From: Mucilaginibacter segetis | GTDB taxonomy: Bacteria > Bacteroidota > Bacteroidia > Sphingobacteriales > Sphingobacteriaceae | NCBI RefSeq assembly: GCF_016522075.1 | Contig: NZ_JAEHFW010000002.1 | Span: forward strand, 248,001-312,000 | Direction of reading: 5' to 3' | DNA: 64,000 nt | Shown: one piece after another, positions 44,420 to 53,675 of the stretch | How the letters are laid out: every line of letters starts with the position of its first letter | Position numbering within the stretch: the first letter of the stretch is position 1 | The notes under the pieces: generated by a model | Told to the model about the DNA's origin: nothing | The model's database searches: none | What the model saw: only the letters and a program-made list of their open reading frames with translations | Position numbers and translations under genes: made by a program

Positions 44420-46318
44420 TTATATTTTAAATATGCTGTACACTAATATGGCGATAATACCTATCACCATCATGAATATGTAAAAGCCCACGTTCCCTGT
44501 TTGCAGTAAACGCAAACCTTTGCTGGTTTCAATTGATCCTTTACCCAATCCGTTCACAAAACCATCAATGCCTGATAGTTCTATAACGCGGTAGAAAAAT
44601 ACCGATACAGCATCCAGCGGTTTGCGTATCAGCGTATCATATATTTCATCCACATAAAACTTGTGGTAGGATAGCTTTACCAGCTCCGGGCGTTCTTCGC
44701 CATCAGCTACTGGTACATGGTTATTTTTTACGTATTTAACATAGGCGTATATCAATGCTATTACCGCAAGCCCTACTGATATGCCCATTAACAGCCACTC
44801 CGTACTTGCCGCAGGATGATGTTCTAATAATAACTTGTTCGAACCTTCAAAAACGGGCGCTAAAAAATGCTCAAGTTCATGATGGCCTCCCATTAGCTCA
44901 GGTATACCTATAAAACCACCTATGGTTGACAGGATGGCTAACACAATAAGCGGGATGGTCATACTGGCAGGTGATTCATGTACATGATGTTCTTGTTCAT
45001 GCGTTCCGCGGAATTTACCCCAAAAAGTAAGGTACATCATCCGGAACATATAAAAAGATGTTAACCCGGCTGTAATAACACCTATTACATAAAAGCTGGT
45101 GCTGATCTCGAAGGTATGTGCCAATATCTCGTCCTTAGAAAAGAAACCGGCAAACGGCGGAATGCCTGATATAGCCAGCGTACCAATGAGCATCGTCCAG
45201 AAGGTGATCTTGATCTTTCCTTTAAGGCCGCCCATTTTACGCATATCCTGCTCGCCACCCATAGCATGTATTACCGAACCTGCTCCAAGGAATAATAACG
45301 CTTTGAAGAAGGCATGGGTTAATACGTGGAAAAACGCACCTGTAAAGGCACCCATACCTAAACCCAAAAACATATACCCTAACTGCGATACGGTGGAGTA
45401 AGCCAATACCTTTTTTATATCCGTTTGTGATATGGCGATCAGGGCAGCAAAGGCAGCAGTAGCTAAACCTACAATAGCCACTACATGCATAGTAGTTGGC
45501 GCCAGTACAAATAAAATATTGGAACGTGCTATCATGTAAACACCTGCGGTAACCATTGTTGCCGCGTGTATAAGCGCTGAAACTGGCGTAGGACCCGCCA
45601 TTGCATCGGGCAGCCAGGTAAATAAAGGCAACTGTGCCGATTTACCTACTGCACCTACAAACAATAAAAGAGTGATAAGCGTGAACGGCACTCCAGCAGC
45701 GCTTGCTGCTTTAGGAAAAATATCTGCAAAGGCAACGCTGTTAAAGCTGCTTGCCAATAAAAATATACCTAATAAAAAGCCAAGGTCACCAATACGATTC
45801 ATGATGAAAGCCTTTTTGGCCGCATCGGCATAGCTTGGGTTGGTATACCAAAAGCCTATTAACAGGTAAGAGCATAAACCTACACCCTCCCAGCCAATAA
45901 ACATAATAACGTAGTTTGAACCCATTACCAGCAGCAGCATAAAAAACACAAACAGATTTAAATAAGCGAAAAACTTACCAAAACCTTTATCATCGTGCAT
46001 ATAGCCTATGGAGTATAAATGGATAAGAAAACCAACGCCTGTAATGATGAGCAGCATGATGGAACTCAACTGATCTATCAGGAAGGAGAATGATATATTG
46101 AATGAACCAACACTTATCCAATTGAACAGGGTAACGTCTATTGAGGCACCTGTTGATCTGATCTGAAAGAAGGTGGCAAGGCTTATGCCAAATGCTGCTA
46201 ATACCAGTAAACTGCCAATAGCACCTATAATATTTTTTGACAGTGAATTACGCCCAAGTCCGTTAATAACAAAACCGGCTAAGGGTAATACAGGAATAAG
46301 CCAAATGTAATTATCCAT
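44420..46318 (-). CDS. nuoL: NADH-quinone oxidoreductase subunit L
   Basis: 632 residues, largest antiporter-like subunit with a long lateral helix at the C-terminus. Typical segments: FIGWEGVGLCSYLLIGFWY at about 144-162, GKSAQLPLFTWLPDAMAGPTPVSALIHAATMVTAGVYM near 230-265 and KKVLAYSTVSQLGYMF near 305-320. A His-rich loop (HEQEHHVHES) is at about 440-449. It follows nuoK by about 94 bases. The intact 14-16 helix layout implies a proton-pumping complex. Confidence 0.97.
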   Translation of the reverse strand: MDNYIWLIPVLPLAGFVINGLGRNSLSKNIIGAIGSLLVLAAFGISLATFFQIRSTGASIDVTLFNWISVGSFNISFSFLIDQLSSIMLLIITGVGFLIHLYSIGYMHDDKGFGKFFAYLNLFVFFMLLLVMGSNYVIMFIGWEGVGLCSYLLIGFWYTNPSYADAAKKAFIMNRIGDLGFLLGIFLLASSFNSVAFADIFPKAASAAGVPFTLITLLLFVGAVGKSAQLPLFTWLPDAMAGPTPVSALIHAATMVTAGVYMIARSNILFVLAPTTMHVVAIVGLATAAFAALIAISQTDIKKVLAYSTVSQLGYMFLGLGMGAFTGAFFHVLTHAFFKALLFLGAGSVIHAMGGEQDMRKMGGLKGKIKITFWTMLIGTLAISGIPPFAGFFSKDEILAHTFEISTSFYVIGVITAGLTSFYMFRMMYLTFWGKFRGTHEQEHHVHESPASMTIPLIVLAILSTIGGFIGIPELMGGHHELEHFLAPVFEGSNKLLLEHHPAASTEWLLMGISVGLAVIALIYAYVKYVKNNHVPVADGEERPELVKLSYHKFYVDEIYDTLIRKPLDAVSVFFYRVIELSGIDGFVNGLGKGSIETSKGLRLLQTGNVGFYIFMMVIGIIAILVYSIFKI

Positions 46319-46412
46319 TTATATATCTAATATTTAAAGCTCTACCATTGCAAAGGATAGAAGTTTATTATTTTATTCGTTACGAATGATCATCTCAACC
46401 GGATAATCGAGT

Positions 46413-46742
46413 TTACCATTTCAACCTGTTCAGTACGTTAATATCTATTGAGTTGGTGTTACGGTATATCATTACAATGATGGCCAAACCCACAGCAACC
46501 TCCGCCGCGGCAAGTGCCATAATAAAAAAAACGAACACCTGGCCCGAAGCGTCTCCCCGATAAACCGAAAAAGCGGTTAGCAAAAGGTTTACCGAGTTAA
46601 GCATCAGCTCAACCGACATAAATATAACTATAGCATTACGGCGCAGTAAAACGCCCATTACCCCTATAGAAAAAATAATGGTGCTTAATAAAATGTAATG
46701 ATTAAGCGGTACTGCTTGTATAGTATTGGTTAAACTTCCCAT
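46413..46742 (-). CDS. nuoK: NADH-quinone oxidoreductase subunit K
   Basis: 109 residues, three transmembrane helices. Conserved acidic residues occur in [15 protein letters not shown] (Glu in helix 2) and in [12 protein letters not shown] (Glu in helix 3), both needed for proton transfer in complex I. It overlaps nuoJ by 1 base (stop/start), which indicates translational coupling. The N-terminus begins [20 protein letters not shown], a little longer than the common K subunit, with the core starting at about residue 12. Confidence 0.96.
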   Translation of the reverse strand: MGSLTNTIQAVPLNHYILLSTIIFSIGVMGVLLRRNAIVIFMSVELMLNSVNLLLTAFSVYRGDASGQVFVFFIMALAAAEVAVGLAIIVMIYRNTNSIDINVLNRLKW

Positions 46743-47242
46743 CAGATGGTTGCTTTAGTATCTTTTGTAGCCAGTAAAACAGCCCCTACCATTGCCGATA
46801 ACAGCAATACGGAAGAAACCTCAAACGGCAGTAAAAACTCATTGAATAAAACTTTCCCCAGATTTTTAACCAGGCCCAGATCAGGGTTTTTAAGTACTAC
46901 AGGCTGCGAAGTGCCTAACGATTTAAGCGACGCCACCAGTACAACCATTAATATGCCTGCTCCAAAAACAGCGGCCAGCTTTACCATAAAAGGTTTTACC
47001 GGTTCCGATTCTTTGTTCAGGTTGATGAGCATCAGCGTGTATAAAAACAACACCAATATTGCCCCCATATAAACTATAAAGTTTACAATGGCCAAAAACT
47101 GGGCATTCATTAATATATAGTGAATGGTAAAAGTAAAAAAGGTGAGTATAAGATATAATATACTATGCACCGGGTTTTTTGCAGAAATAACCAGTATAGA
47201 GAAGAAAATAGATAAAAACGCGATGAAGTAAAATGTACTCAT
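46742..47242 (-). CDS. nuoJ: NADH-quinone oxidoreductase subunit J
   Basis: 166 residues with five membrane helices. The NuoJ core [41 protein letters not shown] contains the conserved Tyr and Gly of helix 3, the pi-bulge helix that moves in the catalytic cycle. The C-terminal helix [20 protein letters not shown] is typical. It overlaps nuoK by 1 base and is separated from nuoI by 58 bases. Confidence 0.96.
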   Translation of the reverse strand: MSTFYFIAFLSIFFSILVISAKNPVHSILYLILTFFTFTIHYILMNAQFLAIVNFIVYMGAILVLFLYTLMLINLNKESEPVKPFMVKLAAVFGAGILMVVLVASLKSLGTSQPVVLKNPDLGLVKNLGKVLFNEFLLPFEVSSVLLLSAMVGAVLLATKDTKATI

Positions 47243-47300
47243 GTTAATATTTTACAAAATACTTTTGCCAAAAGAGTTGGGCAAAGGTATAAAACTTCTG

Positions 47301-47798
47301 TTATTGATTTAAAGGTGCTTCTACTAATTTATCTTTCCCGTAAATAAAATCTTTTCGCAGGTAGTCCGAAGGAATAATATCACCATCAAGGTAAATAGCT
47401 TCTTTAGGGCAAGCCTCTTCACACAGGCCGCAAAATATGCAGCGCAGCATGTTTATTTCATATACAGCGGCGTACTTTTCTTCGCGATATAAATTCTCTT
47501 CGCCTTTTTGGCGTTCACCGGCGGTCATAGTAATGGCCTCTGCCGGGCATGATAAGGCGCACAATCCGCATGCCGTGCAACGCTCGCGCCCTTCTTCGTC
47601 GCGTTTTAGCGAATGCATCCCCCTGAAATTTTCAGAAAATTCTCTTTTTTCTTCGGGATATTTTATAGTTACCGGCTTTTTGAAAAAATGCTTCAGGGTA
47701 ATTGACAGCCCCTTTACAATTGCCGGCAAGTAAGCCCGCTCCCAAAAATTGAGCGGTTTTACTTCTAATTGTTTACGTTTATTACTTAACGATTCCAT
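47301..47798 (-). CDS. nuoI: NADH-quinone oxidoreductase subunit I
   Basis: 165 residues. Two 4Fe-4S ferredoxin motifs are seen: Cys74, Cys77, Cys80, Cys84 in CTACGLCALSC and Cys120, Cys123, Cys126, Cys130 in CIFCGLCEEAC. These hold clusters N6a and N6b on the peripheral arm and pass electrons to NuoB. The N-terminal helix (WERAYLPAIVKGLSITLKHFF) anchors it to the membrane arm. It is 17 bases after nuoH, in the usual H-I-J-K order. Confidence 0.97.
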   Translation of the reverse strand: MESLSNKRKQLEVKPLNFWERAYLPAIVKGLSITLKHFFKKPVTIKYPEEKREFSENFRGMHSLKRDEEGRERCTACGLCALSCPAEAITMTAGERQKGEENLYREEKYAAVYEINMLRCIFCGLCEEACPKEAIYLDGDIIPSDYLRKDFIYGKDKLVEAPLNQ

Positions 47799-47815
47799 TT
47801 AAACTTTGATCCTCT

Positions 47816-48847
47816 CTATTTTAATAAAGTAATAACAATTCCCGTCAATACAATATTAGCTATAGCCAGCGGTATCAACACTTTCCAGCCCAGATCCATC
47901 AACTGATCGTAGCGGAAACGCGGGATGGTCCAGCGTACCCACATAAAAAAGAAGATGAATGCGAATATTTTCATGAATAATACAAAAGTGCCAAACAACG
48001 GACCCCATACCGGGCCTAAAAGGTTACCCATAAAATCCATACCCGGATAGTTATAGCCGCCCCAGTACAGGGTAGCCATTACTGCCGATGAAATGAACAT
48101 GTTAATATATTCGGCAAATAAGTAAAAGCCTAATTTCATGGACGAATACTCGGTATGGTAACCACCTACCAGTTCGGTTTCGCATTCAGGTAGATCAAAC
48201 GGGGTACGGTTAGTTTCGGCAAAAGCACAAACTATAAATAATAAAAAGCCTAACGGCTGATATAATACATTCCAATGCCAGCCGTGTTGTTGCTGGGCAA
48301 TTTCGCCTAAGCTTAACGTACCGGTAACCATTAAAAGGGCAATGATAGATAGCCCCATGGATATTTCGTAACTGATGTTTTGTGAAGCAGCACGTATGGC
48401 GCCCAATAATGAGTATTTATTGTTAGATGCCCAACCGCCTATCATTACACCGTAAACGCCAAGAGATACCACGCCAAATATGTATAATATGCCCACATTA
48501 ATATCGGTAACCTGCAGCGGAATTACACGGTCACCTATGGTTACGCTTTGCCCCCATGGAATAACCGCCGAGCCGATACAGGCCGTCATAATAGCTAAAG
48601 ACGGACCTACAATAAACAAAAAGCCGGTTGCATTAGCCGGAATGATCTCTTCTTTCAGGAACATTTTAGCACCATCGGCCATCGGCTGCAAAATACCAAA
48701 CGGGCCTGCACGGTTAGGCCCAACCCTGTCCTGAAAAAATGCCGCTATCTTACGCTCGGCATAGGTAGAGTACATGGCTATAACCAGGCTTATTAAAAAG
48801 ATGACTATAATCAGTCCGAATTTTATGGCAATATCTGCTAATTCCAT
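47816..48847 (-). CDS. nuoH: NADH-quinone oxidoreductase subunit H
   Basis: 343 residues, eight-helix membrane subunit forming part of the quinone-binding chamber. Conserved segments: YAERKIAAFFQDRVGPNRAGPFGILQPMADGAKMFLKEE at about 28-66, AETNRTPFDLPECETELVGGYHTEYSSMKLGFYLFAEY near 210-247, and RWTIPRFRYDQLMDLGWKVLIPL near the end. All the key acidic residues of the quinone channel region are present. It overlaps nuoG by 1 base, so the two are coupled. Confidence 0.97.
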   Translation of the reverse strand: MELADIAIKFGLIIVIFLISLVIAMYSTYAERKIAAFFQDRVGPNRAGPFGILQPMADGAKMFLKEEIIPANATGFLFIVGPSLAIMTACIGSAVIPWGQSVTIGDRVIPLQVTDINVGILYIFGVVSLGVYGVMIGGWASNNKYSLLGAIRAASQNISYEISMGLSIIALLMVTGTLSLGEIAQQQHGWHWNVLYQPLGFLLFIVCAFAETNRTPFDLPECETELVGGYHTEYSSMKLGFYLFAEYINMFISSAVMATLYWGGYNYPGMDFMGNLLGPVWGPLFGTFVLFMKIFAFIFFFMWVRWTIPRFRYDQLMDLGWKVLIPLAIANIVLTGIVITLLK

Positions 48848-49839
48848 TACAGGCGTGTCTCCCTTTCAAATTGTTCTTTATTTGCTTCAATTAATACCGG
48901 ATTGGTTTTTACTACCGGCGGTGGTTTAAGCTGACCATAATGATTTGAGCTGATAACCGATTTATGCGATACCTTACGCGGGCCTTCAATTACCCAGTCG
49001 CTGGTTTTCTTTTTATCAAAACGGCAGGTATTACATATAAATTCTTCTGCCTCTCCGTATTCATCTTTACGGGCGGTTACGCGTAACACATCTTCGCCTT
49101 TATACCAAAGGGTAACTTTACCACAGCATTTATCGCAATCGCGATGTGCCTCAACCGGTTTGGTGAACCAAACACGATTTTTAAAACGGAAAGTTTTATC
49201 GGTTAATGCACCAACAGGGCAAACGTCAATTACGTTGCCGCTAAAATCGTTATCAACAGCTTTAGTAATGTAGGTTGAAATTTCGGAATGATCACCGCGG
49301 TTTAATATACCATGTATACGATGATCCGTTATCTGATCGGCAACGTACACGCAACGATAGCATAATATACAGCGTGTCATGTGCAACTGTATCTTATCGC
49401 CAATATCTATTTTTTCAAAAGTACGGCGGTCAAACTCGTAACGTGTTTTGGCAGCACCATGCTCATAACCCAGATCCTGCAGATGGCATTCACCGGCCTG
49501 GTCGCAAACCGGGCAATCCAGCGGGTGGTTTATCAGCAACATCTCTACCACACCCCTGCGGGCTTCAATAACTTCCGGCGAAGTAATATTCTGTACTTCC
49601 ATCCCGTCCATTACTGTTGTACGACAACTTGCCACCAATTTTGGCATCGGACGCGGGTCTTTTTCAGATCCCTTGCTTACCTTAACCAAACAGGTACGGC
49701 ACTTACCGCCGCTACCCTGTAACTTGGAGTAATAGCACATAGCAGGCGGAACTATATCGCCACCTATCAGCCTTGCGGCATTAAGGATAGTAGTTCCCGG
49801 TTCTACTTCAATAGGAAATCCGTCTATAGTAACTTTCAT
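48847..49839 (-). CDS. nuoG: NADH-quinone oxidoreductase subunit G, short form (Fe-S part only)
   Basis: 330 residues, much shorter than the classic NuoG of about 700-900. The 2Fe-2S site uses Cys35, Cys47, Cys50, Cys72. The His-coordinated N5 cluster uses His105, Cys109, Cys112, Cys118. The N4 cluster uses Cys157, Cys160, Cys163, Cys207. A further Cys set at 235, 238, 239, 269 and 272 resembles the first part of the molybdopterin-oxidoreductase domain. After that the protein ends with a short basic/proline tail, so the large molybdopterin-like domain is absent. This is a known pattern in Bacteroidota, and the electron path remains complete. The stop codon overlaps the nuoH start, and no frameshift remnant is seen. 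Confidence 0.93.
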   Translation of the reverse strand: MKVTIDGFPIEVEPGTTILNAARLIGGDIVPPAMCYYSKLQGSGGKCRTCLVKVSKGSEKDPRPMPKLVASCRTTVMDGMEVQNITSPEVIEARRGVVEMLLINHPLDCPVCDQAGECHLQDLGYEHGAAKTRYEFDRRTFEKIDIGDKIQLHMTRCILCYRCVYVADQITDHRIHGILNRGDHSEISTYITKAVDNDFSGNVIDVCPVGALTDKTFRFKNRVWFTKPVEAHRDCDKCCGKVTLWYKGEDVLRVTARKDEYGEAEEFICNTCRFDKKKTSDWVIEGPRKVSHKSVISSNHYGQLKPPPVVKTNPVLIEANKEQFERETRL

Positions 49840-49890
49840 TAAGTCAAAATTAAAAAATCAAAAGTCAAAACCTATCTAAAGGTGATAACC

Positions 49891-51252
49891 TTATTCCGCT
49901 GTTTCCAGTTTTGGTAACGGGTCAGCATAATTTGCCAATCCGTAATTTTTTGTTACTGCTTCACCAGCATTGGTTACATGCCACTCAAATTCATCCCTGA
50001 AATGACGTATAGCACTGGCTACAGGCCAGGCCGCTGCATCGCCCAACGGACAAATCGTATTCCCTTCAATTTTTTTAGAAACGTCAACCAGCAGGTCCAT
50101 GTCGCTCATTTTACCGTGACCATACTCCAGCCGATGCAGTACCTTCTCCATCCATCCGGTACCCTCACGGCATGGCGAACATTGCCCGCAGCTTTCATGA
50201 TGATAAAAACGGGCGAAGTTCCAGGTGTTACGCACAATACACTGATCTTCGTCATAAGCAATAAAACCACCTGAACCCATCATGGTTCCGCTAACAAATC
50301 CTCCGTCGGCTAATGATTCATAGCTCATTAAGCGAGCCTCGTTATTAATGGTTTTTAGTATTAAGTTAGCCGGAAGAATAGGAACGGATGAACCACCCGC
50401 TACAACTGCTTTTAAACGTTTGCCATTGGCAATTCCCTGGCAATAATCATCGCCGTATATAAATTCCTCTACCGGAACACCCAATTCAATTTCGTAAACT
50501 CCGGGTCGTTTTAAGTTACCACCTGCTGAAATAAGTTTGGTGCCTGTACTACGGCCTATACCTATTTTAGCATACTCTTCGCCGCCATCGTTAATAATAG
50601 GTACAACTGCCGCTATGGATTCTACATTGTTAACCACTGTAGGGCAGCCGTATAAACCGGCTATCGCCGGGAATGGTGGTTTTATCCGGGGGTTACCACG
50701 TTTACCTTCTAATGATTCTAACAAAGCGGTTTCTTCACCGCAAATGTAAGCGCCGCCACCAGGCTGCACGTAAAGTTCCAGATCGTATCCGGTGCCTAAA
50801 ATATTTTTTCCTAAAAATCCGGCGTTCTTAGCTTCTGCAATGGCTTTTTCCAGTATGCGTATCTGCGGCATCATTTCGCCGCGTACATATATGTATGATG
50901 TTTTTGCACCCAGCGCATAGCTGGCTACTATCATCCCCTCAATTAAAAGGTGAGGGATATAGGTCATCAGGTAACGGTCTTTAAAAGTACCGGGTTCCGA
51001 CTCATCCGCATTACAAACCAGGTAACGAGGCACGCCTTCGGGTTTAGCCAAAAAACCCCATTTCATGCCGGTAGGGAAACCCGCGCCACCACGGCCGCGC
51101 AACCCCGACTTCTTCACCTCTTCCACAACCTCATCGGGAGTAAGAGTTTTCAGCGCCTTTTCCACTGCTGCATAGCCGCCTTTAGAGCGATACACATCAA
51201 AGGTATTGATGCCGGGTACGTTTATATGTTCAAGTAAAAGTTTGCGTCCCAT
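49891..51252 (-). CDS. nuoF: NADH-quinone oxidoreductase subunit F
   Basis: 453 residues, NADH-binding flavoprotein of complex I. The FMN/NADH-binding GLRGRGGAGFPTGMKWG is at about 50-66; GAYICGEETALLES holds the conserved Glu pair near 173-174; the N3 4Fe-4S cluster ligands are Cys355, Cys358, Cys361 and Cys401 (in CGQCSPC and ICPLGD). The order E-(small protein)-F-G is kept. Its start is 2 bases before the stop of the 60-residue membrane protein, so they are read as one unit. Confidence 0.97.
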   Translation of the reverse strand: MGRKLLLEHINVPGINTFDVYRSKGGYAAVEKALKTLTPDEVVEEVKKSGLRGRGGAGFPTGMKWGFLAKPEGVPRYLVCNADESEPGTFKDRYLMTYIPHLLIEGMIVASYALGAKTSYIYVRGEMMPQIRILEKAIAEAKNAGFLGKNILGTGYDLELYVQPGGGAYICGEETALLESLEGKRGNPRIKPPFPAIAGLYGCPTVVNNVESIAAVVPIINDGGEEYAKIGIGRSTGTKLISAGGNLKRPGVYEIELGVPVEEFIYGDDYCQGIANGKRLKAVVAGGSSVPILPANLILKTINNEARLMSYESLADGGFVSGTMMGSGGFIAYDEDQCIVRNTWNFARFYHHESCGQCSPCREGTGWMEKVLHRLEYGHGKMSDMDLLVDVSKKIEGNTICPLGDAAAWPVASAIRHFRDEFEWHVTNAGEAVTKNYGLANYADPLPKLETAE

Positions 51253-51254
51253 TA

Positions 51255-51437
51255 CTAATATATTTTGCCGTTTAATTTATAAGCGGCTATATGATTTCTT
51301 ATACAATTTGTAAGAATCAACACGGTTATAAAACCGATGATAAGGCTGTAACGATCTGGTATTTGCAGCAATAAATACAGGACTATGCCTATTACAAATG
51401 CTGCATCCCAGCTTATCAACCTGTATCTTACATTCAT
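51255..51437 (-). CDS. Small membrane protein inserted between nuoE and nuoF
   Basis: 60 residues with two hydrophobic segments (about 12-25 AAFVIGIVLYLLLQI and about 32-46 LIIGFITVLILTN). Its ATG overlaps the nuoE stop codon by 1 base (TAATG), and it ends 2 bases before nuoF begins, an arrangement that strongly suggests real translation in step with the complex I operon. I do not recognise a family. It is not one of the 14 core subunits, so it may be an accessory or assembly protein of this lineage. Confidence 0.65.
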   Translation of the reverse strand: MNVRYRLISWDAAFVIGIVLYLLLQIPDRYSLIIGFITVLILTNCIRNHIAAYKLNGKIY

Positions 51438-51961
51438 TAGTTATTTGCCTTTGCTTTTAAATCACCAATCAGCTTATCAACCGATTCGTTAGTTAAATTC
51501 TCGTAGAAAGTGTATTCCGGGCCTATTTGCAATACCGGACCATAGCCACATGCTGCAAGGCATTCCACACCGCGCCAGCTAAATAAACCATCGGGAGTAA
51601 CTTCGCCTTCTTTAACGCCAAGTGTTTCTTCTATATGATCCATTATCTTATCGGCGCCAACTATTCCACACGGGCCTGTACGGCAAACCTCCAGCATGTA
51701 TTTGCCCTGCGGCTTTAAAAAATACATGGTATAAAACGAGGCTACTTCATAAACCTCTATAGGCTGTATGTCCAGATATTCTGCAACTTTATCCATTGCA
51801 GGAGCGCTTACCCAGCCAAACTCAGCCTGTACCATGTGTAAAACCGGCAATAAAGCCGATTTTTGTTTCCCTTCGGGATAACGGCTCACTACGTCATCAA
51901 ACTTGCTGATCAGTTCCGGTGAAAATTCTACCGGTGAATTATTATCCTGTACACTAAGCAT
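51437..51961 (-). CDS. nuoE: NADH-quinone oxidoreductase subunit E
   Basis: 174 residues of the thioredoxin-like 2Fe-2S family. Cluster N1a ligands are Cys93, Cys98 (in CRTGPCGI), Cys134 and Cys138 (in CLAACGYGP). The N-terminal helical part (FDDVVSRYPEGKQKSALLPVLHMVQAEFGWV) matches. It forms the NADH dehydrogenase module with NuoF and NuoG. It overlaps nuoD by 8 bases and the small membrane protein by 1. Confidence 0.97.
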   Translation of the reverse strand: MLSVQDNNSPVEFSPELISKFDDVVSRYPEGKQKSALLPVLHMVQAEFGWVSAPAMDKVAEYLDIQPIEVYEVASFYTMYFLKPQGKYMLEVCRTGPCGIVGADKIMDHIEETLGVKEGEVTPDGLFSWRGVECLAACGYGPVLQIGPEYTFYENLTNESVDKLIGDLKAKANN

Positions 51962-53165
51962 CTAACTCTCCGGCTATAATGTTTAAACTACTCATGTTAA
52001 TAATAGCATCTGATAATAACATACCCTGACTCATTGGCGCATACATTTGGTAATTAATAAAGCTCGGTCTGCGGAAATGCAAACGGTATGGCGAGCGCCC
52101 GCCATCATTAACCAGGTAAAAGCCCAGTTCGCCATTAGCACCCTCAACTGCGTGGTAAACCTCGGCAGTAGGTGTGTCCACCTCGCCCATCACAATTTTA
52201 AAATGATAGATCAAAGCTTCCATGTTATTATATACTTCCTCTTTAGGAGGCAAATAAAATTCAGGTACATCCGCGTGGAATATATCTGATGGTTCTTTTT
52301 CTAATTTAGCTAACGCCTGCTCTATAAGGCGTAAACTTTGCCACATTTCCTCGTTACGTACTAGAAAACGACTGTAAACATCACCATTGTCACCTACAGG
52401 CACTTCAAAATCAAAATCTTCGTAGGAAGAGTAAGGCTCCATTGCCCTTACATCATAATCAACGCCGGCAGCGCGTAATAACGGTCCGCTCCAACTGTAG
52501 CTTAATGCGGTTTCGGCGGTAACCGCCGCTACGCCCTTTGTACGGTCAACAAAGATACGGTTACGGTTAAACAGATTTTCAAACTCCTTTAATGCTGCCG
52601 GAAATTCCTTCAGGAACTTGCGCATCTTATTAAAGGCAATGGTATTAAAATTACGCTCAAAGCCGCCTATCCTGCCAATATTGGTGGTTAAGCGTGATCC
52701 GCATATTTCTTCATAGATCTCATATATCGCTTCGCGATACTCCATCATATACAAAAAGCCCGTAAAAGCGCCGGTATCTACACCCAATACACCGTTGCAG
52801 ATGATGTGGTCGGAGATACGAGCAAGCTCCATAATAATTACCCGCAGGTAATCTACCCGTTTAGGGGTTTTTATATTAAGGAGTTTCTCTACCGTCATGT
52901 GCCAGCCCATATTGTTTATGGGGGATGAACAGTAGTTCATTCTATCGGTAAGTGGTGTTATCTGATAAAACGGCCGGTGTTCGGCAATTTTTTCAAACGC
53001 GCGGTGTATGTAACCAATTGTTGACACGCCGCTAACAATGCGTTCGCCATCCAACTGCAGCACATTCTGAAACACACCGTGCGTAGCGGGATGCGTAGGC
53101 CCCAGATTCAGGGTTGAATACTCGGTTTGCGGATCGTTATCAGTATATACGGGATGATTCTGCAT
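51954..53165 (-). CDS. nuoD: NADH-quinone oxidoreductase subunit D
   Basis: 403 residues of the 49-kDa (NiFe hydrogenase large-like) family, which together with NuoB forms the quinone reduction site. Characteristic are LNLGPTHPATHGVFQNVLQLDGE at about 20-42 with the quinone-binding His, IGYIHRAFEKIAEHRPFYQ, GAFTGFLYMMEYREAIYEI and LYLVNDGGRSPYRLHFRRPSF in the C-terminal part. The Tyr/His of the quinone pocket are retained. It follows nuoC by 6 bases. C and D are separate genes, unlike the fused NuoCD of enterobacteria. Confidence 0.97.
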   Translation of the reverse strand: MQNHPVYTDNDPQTEYSTLNLGPTHPATHGVFQNVLQLDGERIVSGVSTIGYIHRAFEKIAEHRPFYQITPLTDRMNYCSSPINNMGWHMTVEKLLNIKTPKRVDYLRVIIMELARISDHIICNGVLGVDTGAFTGFLYMMEYREAIYEIYEEICGSRLTTNIGRIGGFERNFNTIAFNKMRKFLKEFPAALKEFENLFNRNRIFVDRTKGVAAVTAETALSYSWSGPLLRAAGVDYDVRAMEPYSSYEDFDFEVPVGDNGDVYSRFLVRNEEMWQSLRLIEQALAKLEKEPSDIFHADVPEFYLPPKEEVYNNMEALIYHFKIVMGEVDTPTAEVYHAVEGANGELGFYLVNDGGRSPYRLHFRRPSFINYQMYAPMSQGMLLSDAIINMSSLNIIAGELDA

Positions 53166-53171
53166 TTTATA

Positions 53172-53675
53172 TTATCTTCCGAAAAAGTAATCTTTTTTAT
53201 CAATACGGTTAGGGTCTTCCAGCGGATATTCTTTCCTCATCGGGAAAACGGTCATGTCGTCAACATTCAATATACGCCGCAAATCGGGGTGACCATCGAA
53301 GATCACTCCAAAAAAGTCGTAGGTTTCGCGTTCCATCCAGTTAGCGCCATCCCACAAAACAGTAGCAGTAGGGATGTGCACATCCTCGGCAGGTAAAAAT
53401 ACCTTAACGCGTATGCGCGTATTTGTAGTAAGGCTATGCAGATGATAAATTACACCTATAGGCATCTCCTTTTCAGGATAATGAATAGCCGTAATATCTG
53501 TTAAAAATATGAATTGCAGCGCCGGATCTGTTTTTAAAAAGGTAAGCAGTTCGGTTATTTGCGCTCTGCCGGTTTCAACAGTAAGCAAGCCATAATCAGC
53601 ACCCAAGACGTTTACCTGGCCTGGAAACTTATCGCCAATTTTTTTTAAAAGCTCGTCGTTTGCTATTTTACCCAT
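53172..53675 (-). CDS. nuoC: NADH-quinone oxidoreductase subunit C
   Basis: 167 residues, the 30-kDa subunit. LQFIFLTDITAIHYPEKEMPIGVIYHLHSL at about 56-85 and the C-terminal WMERETYDFFGVIFDGHPDLRRILNVDDM with the DFFG motif are typical; FPMRKEYPLEDP is close to the end. It is a stand-alone gene followed by nuoD and its stop overlaps nuoB's by 1 base at 53675. No unusual feature is seen. Confidence 0.97.
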   Translation of the reverse strand: MGKIANDELLKKIGDKFPGQVNVLGADYGLLTVETGRAQITELLTFLKTDPALQFIFLTDITAIHYPEKEMPIGVIYHLHSLTTNTRIRVKVFLPAEDVHIPTATVLWDGANWMERETYDFFGVIFDGHPDLRRILNVDDMTVFPMRKEYPLEDPNRIDKKDYFFGR

